Origin: JBCDBY01 sp039182715
GTDB lineage: Bacteria; Planctomycetota; PLA2
Direction: 5' to 3'
DNA: 20,411 nucleotides
Assembly (NCBI GenBank): GCA_039182715.1
Contig: JBCDBY010000041.1
Location: forward strand, 1-20,411
Both the position numbers and the translations under genes were made by a program. The notes under the pieces are model-generated. The model did not search any database. It had not been told where the DNA came from and saw only the letters and a list, made by a program, of their open reading frames with translations. Positions 6,256 to 15,700 of the stretch are shown here, one piece after another. The stretch's first letter is position 1. Every line of letters begins with the position of its first letter.

Positions 6256-8551
6256 GTCGGTTCTCCCTCTCGATGTCCAGCAGCAGCAGAGCGATCAGTC
6301 GCGCGACGAGAGCCGGATCGAGCTCGTCCCGCGCCGTCTGCGCGCGCGCCTCCGCGAAACACGCCTCCAGCGAGCAGCCGCCGAGAATCGACGCGACCTT
6401 CGGGTCGCGCGTCCGACCCAGCCGTTCCTCGAGCCCTTCCAGCGCCTCGCGCAGATGGCTGCGCCGCAGCGTGCCGCGGTAGTAGCGTTCGGCCGCGCGG
6501 TTGAATCCGTTCTCGGAGTGCGCCTTGGGGCTGCGCGAGCCGCCCGCTTCGTCGAGGATGCCCTGCATCAACCGCGCGCCCGCACCGGACCGCTCGGGGG
6601 CGTTGATCCGCTCCCGCAGATCTCCCAGCATCGCGTCGAAGTCGAGGGCCTCCACCAGCGGGCGACCGCTTTCGGCGAGGAGATCGCACAGCGCGCGCCG
6701 GAAGTGCGTGATCTCGACCCGGAGATACCCGGCGTAGCGCCGGCTCGGTCGCACGCCCGGCGTGCGCGCCAGCAGCTCCTGCAGGAAGCGGTTGCGGCTG
6801 CGGCGACGCACGAAGAAAGTCGGGATGCCGAGCGCGCACGCGAAGAACACCTGGCGGCGCTCGCTCTCCACGAACGGCGTGTCCGGGATGTCGTCGTGCG
6901 TGAGCGTGCCGCGGGCGATGCGGTCGATCACGAAGAGCGTGACGAGACGCTGCAGATCAACCGCGGGCGCCATATCGCCCGCGAGGGAGGAAAACAGACT
7001 GTAGTGCCGCGCTTCGAATCCGGAGAAGCCGTAGCGCGCGATTTCGCGCAGCTTGAGCGGCAAGTAGAGGGACATGCGTTTGTCGAAAATACCGAGGTCG
7101 TGCAGGTCGCACTTGAGCCTTTCATGGTTGCCCGGTACGCCGTCGAGCGCGGCACTGCGCTGGGTGCTGGCGCACGCCACGAGATAGTCGATCAACCGGA
7201 AGTCGGTGACCCAATCCCCGCGCTGATGGAAACATCGTGCGATGAGGGTGTCGGCCGTCGGGTTGCCGGTCGGCGACCAGGGCAGTCCGATGCGCGCCTT
7301 CTTCTTCCACCGGCGCCAGACCATGCGCAGGTGGACCGGGTGGAGCTCGTGCGGCAGGTAGCCGAGCGCCTGCTCCGGCAGGAAGTGGTGGAAGCCGAGC
7401 CGGTAGGGGGCGGCGGAGTAGGTGCCGACGAACAGCGGCAGGAAGTGCTCCGACGCCTTCAGCACCAGATCGCCGACGTTCTTCTCGTCCTCGGGCCGGA
7501 ACGCGGCGGCGCGGCGCAGTCGTTCGCTGCCGAGGCTGACGTGCACGCCGTTGTTGGCGAGGCTGGTGCTCGAGAGGTTGGGCAGCACCACTCGTCGCCG
7601 CGCGAGGATGCCCGCCTCGCGCAGGGCCGCCAGCGTGTTGAGCTGGCTGCGGCTCAGCACCTGGTGGCAGAGCTGCATGTAGTCGTGCTTCTCGTGTCCC
7701 CGGTCCCAGCCGGAGAGACACGGACTACAGAACAGCTCGCGGAAGAACGCGTCGGAGACGCTGTCATTGAGCTGGCGCAGTCGCAGCGGAGGGTGGGGAG
7801 AGAACCACGCCTGCGCGCGCTGGCCCGTCGCCGCGAGACCCATACGTCCGTTGGCATGCTCCAGGAGCAGCGCCGTCAGCAGGTATCGCTGCTGCGTCTC
7901 CCGCGCCAGGGCGGCGCCGAGGGAGGTGTGTCCCGACATGGACGAGACGTAGAAGGAGTGGGTCTCGGGCGAGGAGTTGTCGTTGAGAAAGTGGCCCATG
8001 AGCCGGCGCGCGATCGCGTCGAGGTGCGCGGTCGGTCCGGGCAGGGTGCCCTGCAGATGGGCGAGCGCGAGCTTGAGCAGATAGCTCACCGGCACGCGCA
8101 CCGTGTCGCCGCAGCGGAACTTCGCGGCGTCCGCGCGCGGCGCGCTCTGCGGGTCGCTGCGGTCGTGGCGCAGGTCTTCGTCGAGGAGCGCCCGCGCGGG
8201 CGCGTTGAGGTGCGCCGTCGGAATGCGGACCCAGCTGTTCTCCCAGAGGCGGTCGCGGTTGTGGTCGAGGAACTCCTCGAGCCGCATCATGAGCCGGCGC
8301 GGCGCCTCCTCGGTCTGCACGCGCTGCATCACGTTCGTGAAGTAGTTGGATTCGCGGATGCGCAGCGGCAGGTCCACGTGCGCGGCGTCGCCCTCGACCG
8401 CCGCCTGCAGCTCGAACTCGGAGCCGCCGGTGGCGTCACCGGGGCCGAAGGGCAACGTCTCGATCCGCGCGGGATCGACCCCGGCCGACGCAAGCGCGCG
8501 CATCGAACCGGAGATGCGGTCGTCGAGGAAAGCTGATGTCGGTTGGAGCAT
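6236..8551 (-). CDS. Large protein of unknown function, first gene of the psd operon
   Basis: I do not recognise this 771-residue protein. It has no signal peptide and no convincing membrane helix, so it is probably cytoplasmic. It is rich in Arg and His. A possible metal site is the cluster C275-x2-C278, H286, H289, C295-H296 (CSPC followed by HEKHDYMQLCH). Other striking segments are NDNSSPETHSFYVSSMSGHT (190-209), HELHPVHLRMVWRRWKKKAR (401-420) and RRSRNRFL (583-590). Residues 190-600 look like a compact conserved core; the last 100 residues are charged and helical. The ATG at 8551 has a GGGAG a few bases upstream, close but acceptable. The gene overlaps psd by 20 bases, which strongly suggests a joint function with the phosphatidylserine decarboxylase and the Lgt-like protein, perhaps in making or attaching a lipid headgroup. 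That link is inference only. Confidence 0.85.
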   Translation of the reverse strand: MLQPTSAFLDDRISGSMRALASAGVDPARIETLPFGPGDATGGSEFELQAAVEGDAAHVDLPLRIRESNYFTNVMQRVQTEEAPRRLMMRLEEFLDHNRDRLWENSWVRIPTAHLNAPARALLDEDLRHDRSDPQSAPRADAAKFRCGDTVRVPVSYLLKLALAHLQGTLPGPTAHLDAIARRLMGHFLNDNSSPETHSFYVSSMSGHTSLGAALARETQQRYLLTALLLEHANGRMGLAATGQRAQAWFSPHPPLRLRQLNDSVSDAFFRELFCSPCLSGWDRGHEKHDYMQLCHQVLSRSQLNTLAALREAGILARRRVVLPNLSSTSLANNGVHVSLGSERLRRAAAFRPEDEKNVGDLVLKASEHFLPLFVGTYSAAPYRLGFHHFLPEQALGYLPHELHPVHLRMVWRRWKKKARIGLPWSPTGNPTADTLIARCFHQRGDWVTDFRLIDYLVACASTQRSAALDGVPGNHERLKCDLHDLGIFDKRMSLYLPLKLREIARYGFSGFEARHYSLFSSLAGDMAPAVDLQRLVTLFVIDRIARGTLTHDDIPDTPFVESERRQVFFACALGIPTFFVRRRSRNRFLQELLARTPGVRPSRRYAGYLRVEITHFRRALCDLLAESGRPLVEALDFDAMLGDLRERINAPERSGAGARLMQGILDEAGGSRSPKAHSENGFNRAAERYYRGTLRRSHLREALEGLEERLGRTRDPKVASILGGCSLEACFAEARAQTARDELDPALVARLIALLLLDIERENRRAAPVR

Positions 8552-8753
8552 CCACTCCCGGCGTCCGGGCCGGATCGGGTCGATCCCCGAATCGGGATCG
8601 CCCGCGCCCGTTGCCCCTATTCATCGAGCGCGATGGTCAAGGGGGTATTGCGACGTGATCAAGCGACCTCAGGGTTTGTTCTGTCTCCGTTCGGGCCGGT
8701 TGCGTGCGGCATTCAAGGACGCGGGGCGAAGTGGTCGATGAGGGGACGACACG
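8552..8753. promoter_or_regulatory. Divergent intergenic control region with a small palindrome
   Basis: This 202-base non-coding stretch separates the divergent psd operon and VWA-like gene and must contain both promoters if each is transcribed from here. The visible structure is the odd palindrome CCCGA-A-TCGGG (8586-8596), with a further ATCGGG at 8573-8578, possibly an operator. AGGGG at 8741-8745, 8 bases before the ATG at 8754, is the ribosome site of the VWA-like gene. I could not identify a convincing -35/-10 pair for either direction. The boundary is set by the gene starts; the regulatory role is inference. Confidence 0.4.
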
Positions 8754-11255
8754 ATGTTGCGGGGGTTCCGGATTCTCTTCTGCCTCGTCCTCGGGATGGG
8801 GCTCGCGCCCGCGGTCCGCGCCGACGATGCGCCGATCGACGTGGTCGTCCTCGTGGACGTCACGCGGGAGATCGAGCAGGAGCGGAACTTCGTGCGCGCA
8901 CGGCAGCTGGTGCTCGACCTTGTCGATCGGGCCGCGGTGCCGGGGGCACAGTTCGCCCTCATCCCGTTCGGGGACGGCGTCCACGAGCCTTTCTCCGCGA
9001 CCGTGGCCCGCGACCGGGCCGGCGCCGCGGAAGCGCGTTCCGGACTGCGCCGCCACGTGGAGTCGCTGCGCGCCCAGGATCCGCACCGGTTCCTGCACGC
9101 CGCGCTCGAGCGCGCGGTGGTGCAGCTGCGCACGTTCGCGCGCTTGAAGCCCGACCACGAACGGCGCATCGTCGTCGTGTCCCAGGGCAGCCAGCATCTG
9201 CCGCGCGGCACGCTCGAACGCGATCTCGTCGATCGCCTCGCGTCGGCGGGTGATCGGCAACTGCGTCCCGGTCGGGACTGGACCCTCTGGTACGGACACT
9301 TCGGAGCCGGCGATCCCGACCTGCTCGAGTTCATCGCGCAGCGCGGCATCGGCACGAGCCTCCGGCTGGATCGCGTCGAGTCGATGCGCTGGACCCGGGT
9401 GCGCGTCGAGACGCCTTTCGTCGCCGTCGGTCCGCTCCCGGAGGGCGAGTGGAAGCGGCGCGTGCTGCTGTTCGTCAGCGGTGCGGTCAACGCGGAACTG
9501 CTCGTGCGCACCGACCCCGGATCGAGTGCGGTCGGCGCAACGCTCACGGCGCTGCCGATTCGTCCTCGCCTCAAGCGCACGCGCTCGACGGTCCCGATCA
9601 TGCTCTCCGGGTACCGACCCGCGGGCGCGCACTACGAGCGGGCCCGTCTGCGCGTCGACGGCGCGGGGCCGTGGCCGATCTGGGTGACCGGCGGCCGCGT
9701 TTCGGTCGATGCCGGACCGGACGACGCCACCGCCACGATCGACGTGGACGAGCTCCGTTTCGAGCGCGTCGACCGCGGCACGCGGATGGCCAAGCTCGTG
9801 CGCATTCGTCCGAACGCGACCGCGCGTCGCCGCAAGATGCAGCTCGGCTTCGAAGTGCGCGACCTGCCGCCGGACGTCGACCTCGTCGTCGAGCCGGAGG
9901 TCGTGCATCTCGACGAGGAGCGCGAGATCAAGGTGCGGCTGCGCCCGCGCGCCAGCGCCAAGCCGGGGGCCCACGAGTCACGCATCGTCTTCGTGCCGCG
10001 TGGCGGACTGCGCGTGCGCCCGCGGGAACTGACGATCCAGTACCGCATCGGCCACGGCAGCGTGCGCGTGGAGGAGAGCGAGCTCGCCTTCGGCGACGTC
10101 GTGCGCGGGTCGTCGAAGACCGCGCGGATCACGCTCGCCCCCGACCAGGGCGCCCTCGAGGCGGGCGCGCAGCTGCGCGTCGAGGCGCTCGACGTGCCCG
10201 ACGGGGTCGAGCTCCAGTTCCTGGAGCAGTTCTCGCTCTTCGAGCGCACCGCGCTGGAGGTGCGGGCGCGCGTCAAGCCGGGCGTCGAGGCCCAGGATCT
10301 GACCTTCCGGCTGCGCTTCGTGGCCGCCGGCGAGGTCCGGATGGTGCCCCCGGTCGTCCCGGTGCGTCTGCGCGTCGTGCCGCCGCCCGCGGTCGCACTG
10401 ACGCGCGAGATCGACGTCGGCTCGCTGTTCCAGACCGAGCTGGAGGGCAAGGAGTTCAGCTTCCCGATCGACGTCGACCCGTCGCACCAGGGCACGATCC
10501 TGCGCTTCCAGTCGGGCGAGGCGGGAACGCGGATGCAGCCGTCCGAGTTGCGCCTCAAGGAAGGGCGCCACTGGCTGAAGCTCCAGCTCTACAGCGACAA
10601 GACCACGCCCGGCGCGCATCGCGTGCCGTTCACCGTGACCTCGATCCGCGGCCGCGGCCAGCGTTCCGAGGGCACGGTCCACGTCGCCTGGAAGGTGCGG
10701 CCGAGCTACGTGCGCGTCGCGCAGTGGATCGGTCCGTCGACGATGGAGCCCGATTCGACCATGGTCTCCGGCACGCTGGTGCTCGAGTCCTCCCCCGACC
10801 TCGCCGGCCACGTCGTCTCCATCGAGGCGCGCTTCGAGCCGACCGAGCTCAAGTCGCAGATGGCGATGGTGGTCGACTCCATCGAACTCAAGGGCGGATC
10901 GCAGTCGATCACCATTCCGATCGACGTCGTCCACGCCGAGCCGGGCACCTACCGGGGCGTGCTTGATCCGAAGCTGCTGCGCGTGCAGACGCTGCGCAAC
11001 GAGCTCGACCCGATCGCCTTCCAGTTCGAGGTGACCGCGCCGCCCAGCCGCCTCGCCCAGCTGACGCCCGAAAAGCGGCGCAAGCTGATCCTCGTGGCGG
11101 GGCTCGTCGCGATGCTGCTCGCGGTGCTGCTCTGGATGATGCGCCGCAACCGCCGTCCGGTGCACCGGGTGGTTCAGTTCACGCCGCCGCCCGAGCCCGA
11201 AGCGCGGGGGATGGTGGTGGACGACGCGCACATGTTCTCGGTCGAGGACCGCTAG
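8754..11255 (+). CDS. Secreted, membrane-anchored VWA-like protein with C-terminal helix
   Basis: This 833-residue protein has a signal peptide (residues 1-23, ending VRA before DDAP). A von Willebrand A-like fold follows from about residue 28, where PIDVVVLVDVTREIE gives the central beta strand. The metal site normally reads DxSxS; here it is D35-V-T37-R-E39, and the later SQGSQHL replaces the usual TDG-type loop, so metal binding is doubtful. The middle of the protein (about 240-770) is a series of beta-rich, Ig-like stretches. A single membrane helix at about 778-796 (LILVAGLVAMLLAVLLWMM) is followed by an Arg-rich stop and a 37-residue cytoplasmic tail ending in MFSVEDR. The predicted topology is a large periplasmic domain with a short inner tail, as in some Bat-type proteins. 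The specific role is unknown. The start is supported by AGGGG 8 bases upstream. Confidence 0.8.
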   Translation: MLRGFRILFCLVLGMGLAPAVRADDAPIDVVVLVDVTREIEQERNFVRARQLVLDLVDRAAVPGAQFALIPFGDGVHEPFSATVARDRAGAAEARSGLRRHVESLRAQDPHRFLHAALERAVVQLRTFARLKPDHERRIVVVSQGSQHLPRGTLERDLVDRLASAGDRQLRPGRDWTLWYGHFGAGDPDLLEFIAQRGIGTSLRLDRVESMRWTRVRVETPFVAVGPLPEGEWKRRVLLFVSGAVNAELLVRTDPGSSAVGATLTALPIRPRLKRTRSTVPIMLSGYRPAGAHYERARLRVDGAGPWPIWVTGGRVSVDAGPDDATATIDVDELRFERVDRGTRMAKLVRIRPNATARRRKMQLGFEVRDLPPDVDLVVEPEVVHLDEEREIKVRLRPRASAKPGAHESRIVFVPRGGLRVRPRELTIQYRIGHGSVRVEESELAFGDVVRGSSKTARITLAPDQGALEAGAQLRVEALDVPDGVELQFLEQFSLFERTALEVRARVKPGVEAQDLTFRLRFVAAGEVRMVPPVVPVRLRVVPPPAVALTREIDVGSLFQTELEGKEFSFPIDVDPSHQGTILRFQSGEAGTRMQPSELRLKEGRHWLKLQLYSDKTTPGAHRVPFTVTSIRGRGQRSEGTVHVAWKVRPSYVRVAQWIGPSTMEPDSTMVSGTLVLESSPDLAGHVVSIEARFEPTELKSQMAMVVDSIELKGGSQSITIPIDVVHAEPGTYRGVLDPKLLRVQTLRNELDPIAFQFEVTAPPSRLAQLTPEKRRKLILVAGLVAMLLAVLLWMMRRNRRPVHRVVQFTPPPEPEARGMVVDDAHMFSVEDR

Positions 11256-11316
11256 CGGCGGGGGCGCCGGGGCGCCCGGGTCGAATCCGCTTGACGGATT
11301 GGGCACAATCTTGGGC

Positions 11317-11832
11317 ATGTCCACCGCAATCGTCTACGGCAGCAACACCGGCGTCGGGCAGACCGTCGCCGACGATCTCAAGGAACTTCTGGGCGACCGC
11401 GTCAACGACGTGATCAACATCGCCGAGGTCGAGGTCGACAAGCTCCTCGAGTACGACAACCTGATCCTCGGCATCAGCACCTGGGACATCGGCGAGCTCC
11501 AGTACGACTGGGCCGACAAGGCGCCGCCGATCCCCGAGAAGGACTGGTCGAACAAGACCGTCGCCTTCTGGGGCATGGGCGATGCCGCCGGCTACCCGGA
11601 CACGTTCGTCGACGCGCTCGGCATGGTCTGGGCGCCGCTGAGCCAGAAGGGCGCCAAGCTCGTCGGCAAGGTCGCGATCGACGACTACGAGTTCGAGTCG
11701 TCGCGCGCGCTGTGCGACAACGGCACCATGTTCGTCGGCCTCCCCCTCGACAACGACAACGAGGAGGAGAAGACCGAGGAGCGTCTCGCCGCTTGGGCCG
11801 ACCAGCTCAAGAAGGAGATGTTCGGCGAGTAG
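11317..11832 (+). CDS. fld: Long-chain flavodoxin
   Basis: This 171-residue FMN electron carrier acts in the cytoplasm, passing low-potential electrons to partner enzymes. The ATG at 11317 gives the standard flavodoxin N-terminus MSTAIVYGSNTGVGQT, whose residues 8-16 form the FMN phosphate loop; an in-frame TTG at 11299 would add six residues without family support. GISTWDIGELQYDW (52-65) contains the FMN-stacking Trp56, and WGMGDAAGYPDTFVDALG (85-102) contains the second flavin-contact loop with Tyr93, although the usual GDQ reads GDA. The long-chain insertion and the closing block FVGLPLDNDN...EERLAAWADQL are present. There is no strong ribosome site. The 3' end overlaps the convergent rhodanese-YceI gene by 26 bases, so read-through from either side would produce antisense RNA. 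Confidence 0.94.
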   Translation: MSTAIVYGSNTGVGQTVADDLKELLGDRVNDVINIAEVEVDKLLEYDNLILGISTWDIGELQYDWADKAPPIPEKDWSNKTVAFWGMGDAAGYPDTFVDALGMVWAPLSQKGAKLVGKVAIDDYEFESSRALCDNGTMFVGLPLDNDNEEEKTEERLAAWADQLKKEMFGE

Positions 11833-12730
11833 CGACCATCCGGACGGTCACCTGGATGCCGTCGTGCACCAGGTGGCCGCCCAGGAAGTGGAACAGCTTG
11901 CCGGAGCCGTAACGGCTTCCCCAGCGCGTGCGGTCGAACTGGAAGGCGCCCTGGACCCCCAGGCCGTCCTCGCCATTGGCCCCGACGGTCGCCGCGAAGG
12001 AGAGCGGATGGGAAACCCCGCGGATCTCCAGGGCGCCACGCACGCTCGCATTGGCCTGGCCGGGGGCCGATCCCGGGACCGGCTCGACGGCGTCCACGCG
12101 GAGCCGCGCCGTCGCGTGATTCGCCACGTCGAAGAAGTCGGGTGACGCCAGGTGGCGGATGAGCGCGGCCGCCATCTCCCCGCGAATGTCGTCCACCTCG
12201 ATGCGCTCCAGGTCGACGATCGCCTCGCCTTCCGTGATTTCGCCGTCTCGGACGACCACGCGGCCGCTCGCCACCGCGACCGAGCCCCAGTGGCTGTTCG
12301 CATTGTTGCGGCCGGTCCAGCGGACGAGGCTGCGCTCCGGATCCGCCTCGTAGACACCGTCGGCAAACACCGGCGGCTGCTCCCCTTCCCAGGTCTCGGC
12401 GGTGCCCTCGCCGGTCAGGCCCGCCTCGGCCCACGCCTCGCGCCCGCCCGCGAACCGCTGGACGTCCTTGAAGCCGAGCGACGCGAGCATCGCGGCGGCC
12501 TCGACGGACGATTCGTCGCGCGGCCCGGCGCCGTACACGACGATCGGCGCGGCCGGGTCGAGGCCCAGCGCCGCGACATCGTCCGCGAAACTGACCTCGT
12601 AGATGCAGGCGTTCCTCGATCCGGGAATGTGCCAGCGGGCATGGACGTCGGCCGGCAGGACGTCGAGCAGCGTGAAGGGGTGCGCGGAGTCGATCCAGGC
12701 GCGAACCTGGTCCCGTTCGATTGCTTGCAT
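11807..12730 (-). CDS. Rhodanese-like / YceI fusion protein, rhodanese cysteine missing
   Basis: This 307-residue protein has two domains. Residues 1-107 form a rhodanese fold: LLDVLPADVHARWHIPGSRN (21-40), then the active loop and FAGGREAWAEAGL (93-105). The active loop reads VVYGAGPRDESS (64-75). Related proteins have a CxGPxC-type loop, so both cysteine positions are replaced (Gly and Asp), and the only Cys is C42. Sulfur transfer is therefore unlikely. Residues about 131-300 match YceI, a lipocalin-like barrel that binds polyisoprenoid or amphiphilic ligands, with SHWGSVAVASGRV, IEVDDIRGE, SPDFFDVANHATARL and RGALEIRGVSHPLSF. There is no signal peptide, so unlike classical YceI it should stay in the cytoplasm. 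The start is supported by GGGAGAA 8 bases upstream. It is divergent from glutamate dehydrogenase (50-base gap) and its 3' end overlaps the flavodoxin gene. Confidence 0.9.
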   Translation of the reverse strand: MQAIERDQVRAWIDSAHPFTLLDVLPADVHARWHIPGSRNACIYEVSFADDVAALGLDPAAPIVVYGAGPRDESSVEAAAMLASLGFKDVQRFAGGREAWAEAGLTGEGTAETWEGEQPPVFADGVYEADPERSLVRWTGRNNANSHWGSVAVASGRVVVRDGEITEGEAIVDLERIEVDDIRGEMAAALIRHLASPDFFDVANHATARLRVDAVEPVPGSAPGQANASVRGALEIRGVSHPLSFAATVGANGEDGLGVQGAFQFDRTRWGSRYGSGKLFHFLGGHLVHDGIQVTVRMVATRRTSPS

Positions 12731-12780
12731 GCCATCGATTCTCCCACGCGGTAAAACATCAGGCAACGGGAGCAGCCGAC
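12731..12780. promoter_or_regulatory. Short divergent control region between rhodanese-YceI and glutamate dehydrogenase genes
   Basis: Only 50 bases separate two divergent start codons. On the plus strand GGGAG (about 12765-12769) is the ribosome site for the dehydrogenase. On the minus strand the complement of 12739-12745 supplies GGGAGAA for the rhodanese-YceI gene. TAAAAC at 12752-12757 is the best -10-like element for the plus strand, but no properly spaced -35 is visible. At least one promoter probably lies within the opposite coding region. Confidence 0.35.
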
Positions 12781-15700
12781 ATGACGACGCAGCTGGAACG
12801 CGCACGGCGCGCACGAGTCGACGAGGTAGTGGAACGAGTCCGCGAAGCGGCGACCGAGACCGCGCCGGGACGCGAGGACGAGGCGGAGCGATTCGCACGC
12901 CACTTCTACCGGCACGTCGCTCCGTCCGACCTGCAGCGCGAGAGCGCGGACAACCTCGCGGGCGCGGTGGTGTCGGTCTGGCTCTTCGCGCAGGAGCGCA
13001 AGCGGGGGGAGCCGAAGGTGCGGCTCTTCCATCCCACGATGGACTCGCACCACTGGCAGTCGCCGAACAGCGTGCTCGAGATCGTCAACGACGACATGCC
13101 GTTCCTGGTCGACTCGGTCACCGGTCTGCTGACGGAACTCGGCGTCGAGGTGAAGCTGCTCATTCACCCGATCACGCGGGTCGAGCGCGACAAGCAGGGC
13201 AAACTCGAGGAGTGGTCGGTCTCGCGCGAGGAGCTGCCCGGCGGCGACGGCGAGTCCTTCATGCACCTGCAGTTCAGCGCCATCGACGAGAGCGAAATGC
13301 CGGAGTTCGAGCGGCGCGTGCGTCAGGTGCTGCACGACGTGCGCACCAGCGTGCACGACTTCGAGGCGATGCGCGACCGGCTCGCCGAGATCCTCGAGGA
13401 GTTGCGCGACCAACCGCCGCGGGTGGCGAACGAGGAGATCCAGGAGGCGATCGCCCTGCTGCGCTGGATGGATCACGACAACTTCACGTTCCTCGGCTAC
13501 CGCGAGTACCGCTTCGAGGCGGACGGCGACGAGGTGCACTCCCGCATCCTGCCGGGCACCGCGCTCGGCCTCCTGCGGGACATGGAGCGCAGCGTCTTCC
13601 GCGGGCTGCGGGACATTGAGAGCCTGCCGGCGGAGGTGCGCCACTTCCTGCGCGAGCCGACCCTGGTGCGCGCCGCCAAGGCGAACCTGCGTTCGACGGT
13701 GCACCGCCTCATTCCGCTCGACACGATCGCGATCAAGTCCTTCGACCAGAACGGCGAGGTGGTGGGCGAGCGCCTGTTCGCAGGCCTGTGGACCTCGTCC
13801 GCCTACGCCGCCAACGTGCGCGACGTGCCCTTCGTACGGCACAAGGTGAAGAGCGTGATGGAGCGCTCCGGTGTTTCGCTCGACAGCCACGACGGCAAGG
13901 TGCTGCGCCACGTGCTGGAGAGTTATCCGCGCGATGAGCTGGTGCAGACCCCGGACGACGAGCTGCTCGAAACCGCGCTCGGCATCGTCAACCTGCAGGA
14001 CCGCAAGCGCATCGCGCTCTTCACGCGCCACGATCCGTTCGAGCGCTACGTCTCCTGCCTCGTCTACGTTCCGCGCGACATCCACGACACGGCCCTGCGC
14101 CTGAAGTTCCAGAAAATCCTGGAAGAGGCGTACGGCGGCAAGGTGGAGCGGCACTACACGCGCGTGTCCGACGCGCCGCTCGCGCGCCTGCGGTTCATCG
14201 TCGAGAGCCGCGGCGAGGCGATGCTGTCGCCCGATCGCGCGGGGGTGGAGGCGCGGCTCATCGAGGCCGGGCGCGTCTGGCAGGATGTCCTGCGGGAGGA
14301 GTTCAAGGAGCGCAACGGGCAGCGCGAGGGGCGGCGTCTGGCCGAGCGATGGGCGCTCGCCTTCCCCGCCAGCTATCGCGAACACTTCGATCCGGCAACC
14401 GGCGCGGCCGACGTGGCGCTGCTCTCCGCGGCGTACGACTCGGGCACGGTCGCGATGAACCTCTATCGCGAGCCGACCGACCGCACGCAGCACCAGTTCC
14501 ACTTCAAGATCTACTACGCCGACCGCACGATCCCGCTTAGCACCATCCTGCCCATGCTCGAGAACATGGGCGTGCAGGTGCGCGGCGAGATTCCCTACGA
14601 CATCCACATCCCCGACCGGCAGCGGCCGCTCTGGATCCGCAACTTCGTGCTCCAGTCGCGCGACAAGCGCGCGGTCGATCTCGACACCGTCCGCGACTCG
14701 TTCCACGAGGTGTTCGACTGCGTCTGGCGCGGCGAGATGGAGAGCGACGGCTTCAATCGCCTGGTGCTCGAAGCGGGCCTGAACGCGCGTGAGGTGGTCA
14801 TCCTGCGCGCCTATTGCCGCTACATGCTGCAGGCGCGTTTCCCGTTCAGCCAGAGCTACATCGAGGAGACGCTCTCCGATCATCCGGCGCTTACGCGCCG
14901 GCTCGTGGACCTCTTCCTCGTGCGCTTCGATCCGGCGCGCACCGCCGAATCGGAGAAGGAGCAGGAGCGCATCGCCGCCGAGATCCGCGAGGGGCTGGAG
15001 GTCGTCGAGAACCTCGACGACGACCGCATCATCCGGCACTACCTCAACGTCATCGAGGCGACGCTGCGGACCAACTTCTTCCAGTCCGCGGCCGGTGGCG
15101 ACCCGAAGGGCTACCTCTCGTTCAAGATCGATTCGCAGCAGGTCGAGGGATTGCCTCGCCCGGTGCCGTTCCGGGAGATGTTCGTCTACAGCGCGCGGAT
15201 GGAGGGGGTCCACCTGCGCGGCGGGCCGGTGGCGCGCGGCGGCATTCGCTGGTCCGATCGGCGCGAGGACTTCCGCACCGAGATCCTCGGGCTGATGAAG
15301 GCGCAGATGGTGAAGAACGCCGTCATCGTGCCGGTCGGCTCGAAGGGCGGCTTCGTCTGCAAGAAGCTCCCGGACGGTTCGCGCGACGAGGTGATGGCCG
15401 AGGTGCAGGAGTGCTACCGCACGCTGATGCGCGGCCTGCTCGACGTGACCGACAACCGGAAGGGCGAGGCGATCGTGCCGCCCGCCGACGTGGTGCGCCA
15501 CGACGAGGACGACCCCTATCTGGTCGTGGCCGCGGACAAGGGCACGGCCACGTTCTCCGACATCGCCAACGCGATCTCGGCGGAGTACGGCTTCTGGCTC
15601 GACGACGCGTTCGCTTCGGGCGGCTCGGCCGGCTACGACCACAAGAAGATGGGCATCACGGCGCGCGGCGCGTGGGAGGCGGTCAAGCGCCACTTCCGCG

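Noticed and set aside
6455..8536. A 693-codon plus-strand frame opposite the unknown 771-residue gene
   Set aside because: It has a repetitive Arg/Ala/Val-rich product with no domain, whereas the minus-strand frame overlaps neatly with psd and has balanced protein-like composition.
6236..8551. Siderophore synthetase (IucA/IucC) identity for the unknown protein, suggested by HELHPVH and KKKARIG
   Set aside because: The surrounding order of motifs does not fit that family and the neighbours are lipid enzymes.
11262..11277. Inverted repeat GGGCGCC-GG-GGCGCCC after the VWA-like gene as a terminator
   Set aside because: The loop is only two bases and there is no T tract; such repeats are frequent by chance in this composition.
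11291..11309. TTGACG and CACAAT upstream of flavodoxin as a promoter
   Set aside because: The spacing is only 7 bases, far from the required 16-18.
9978..11324. Long minus-strand frame opposite the VWA-like gene
   Set aside because: His/Arg-rich shadow without motifs; the plus strand encodes a signal peptide, VWA strand and membrane helix.
12721..12780. Upstream TTG start for glutamate dehydrogenase
   Set aside because: It would add 20 residues, overlap the divergent gene's start, and lacks a ribosome site; ATG 12781 has one.
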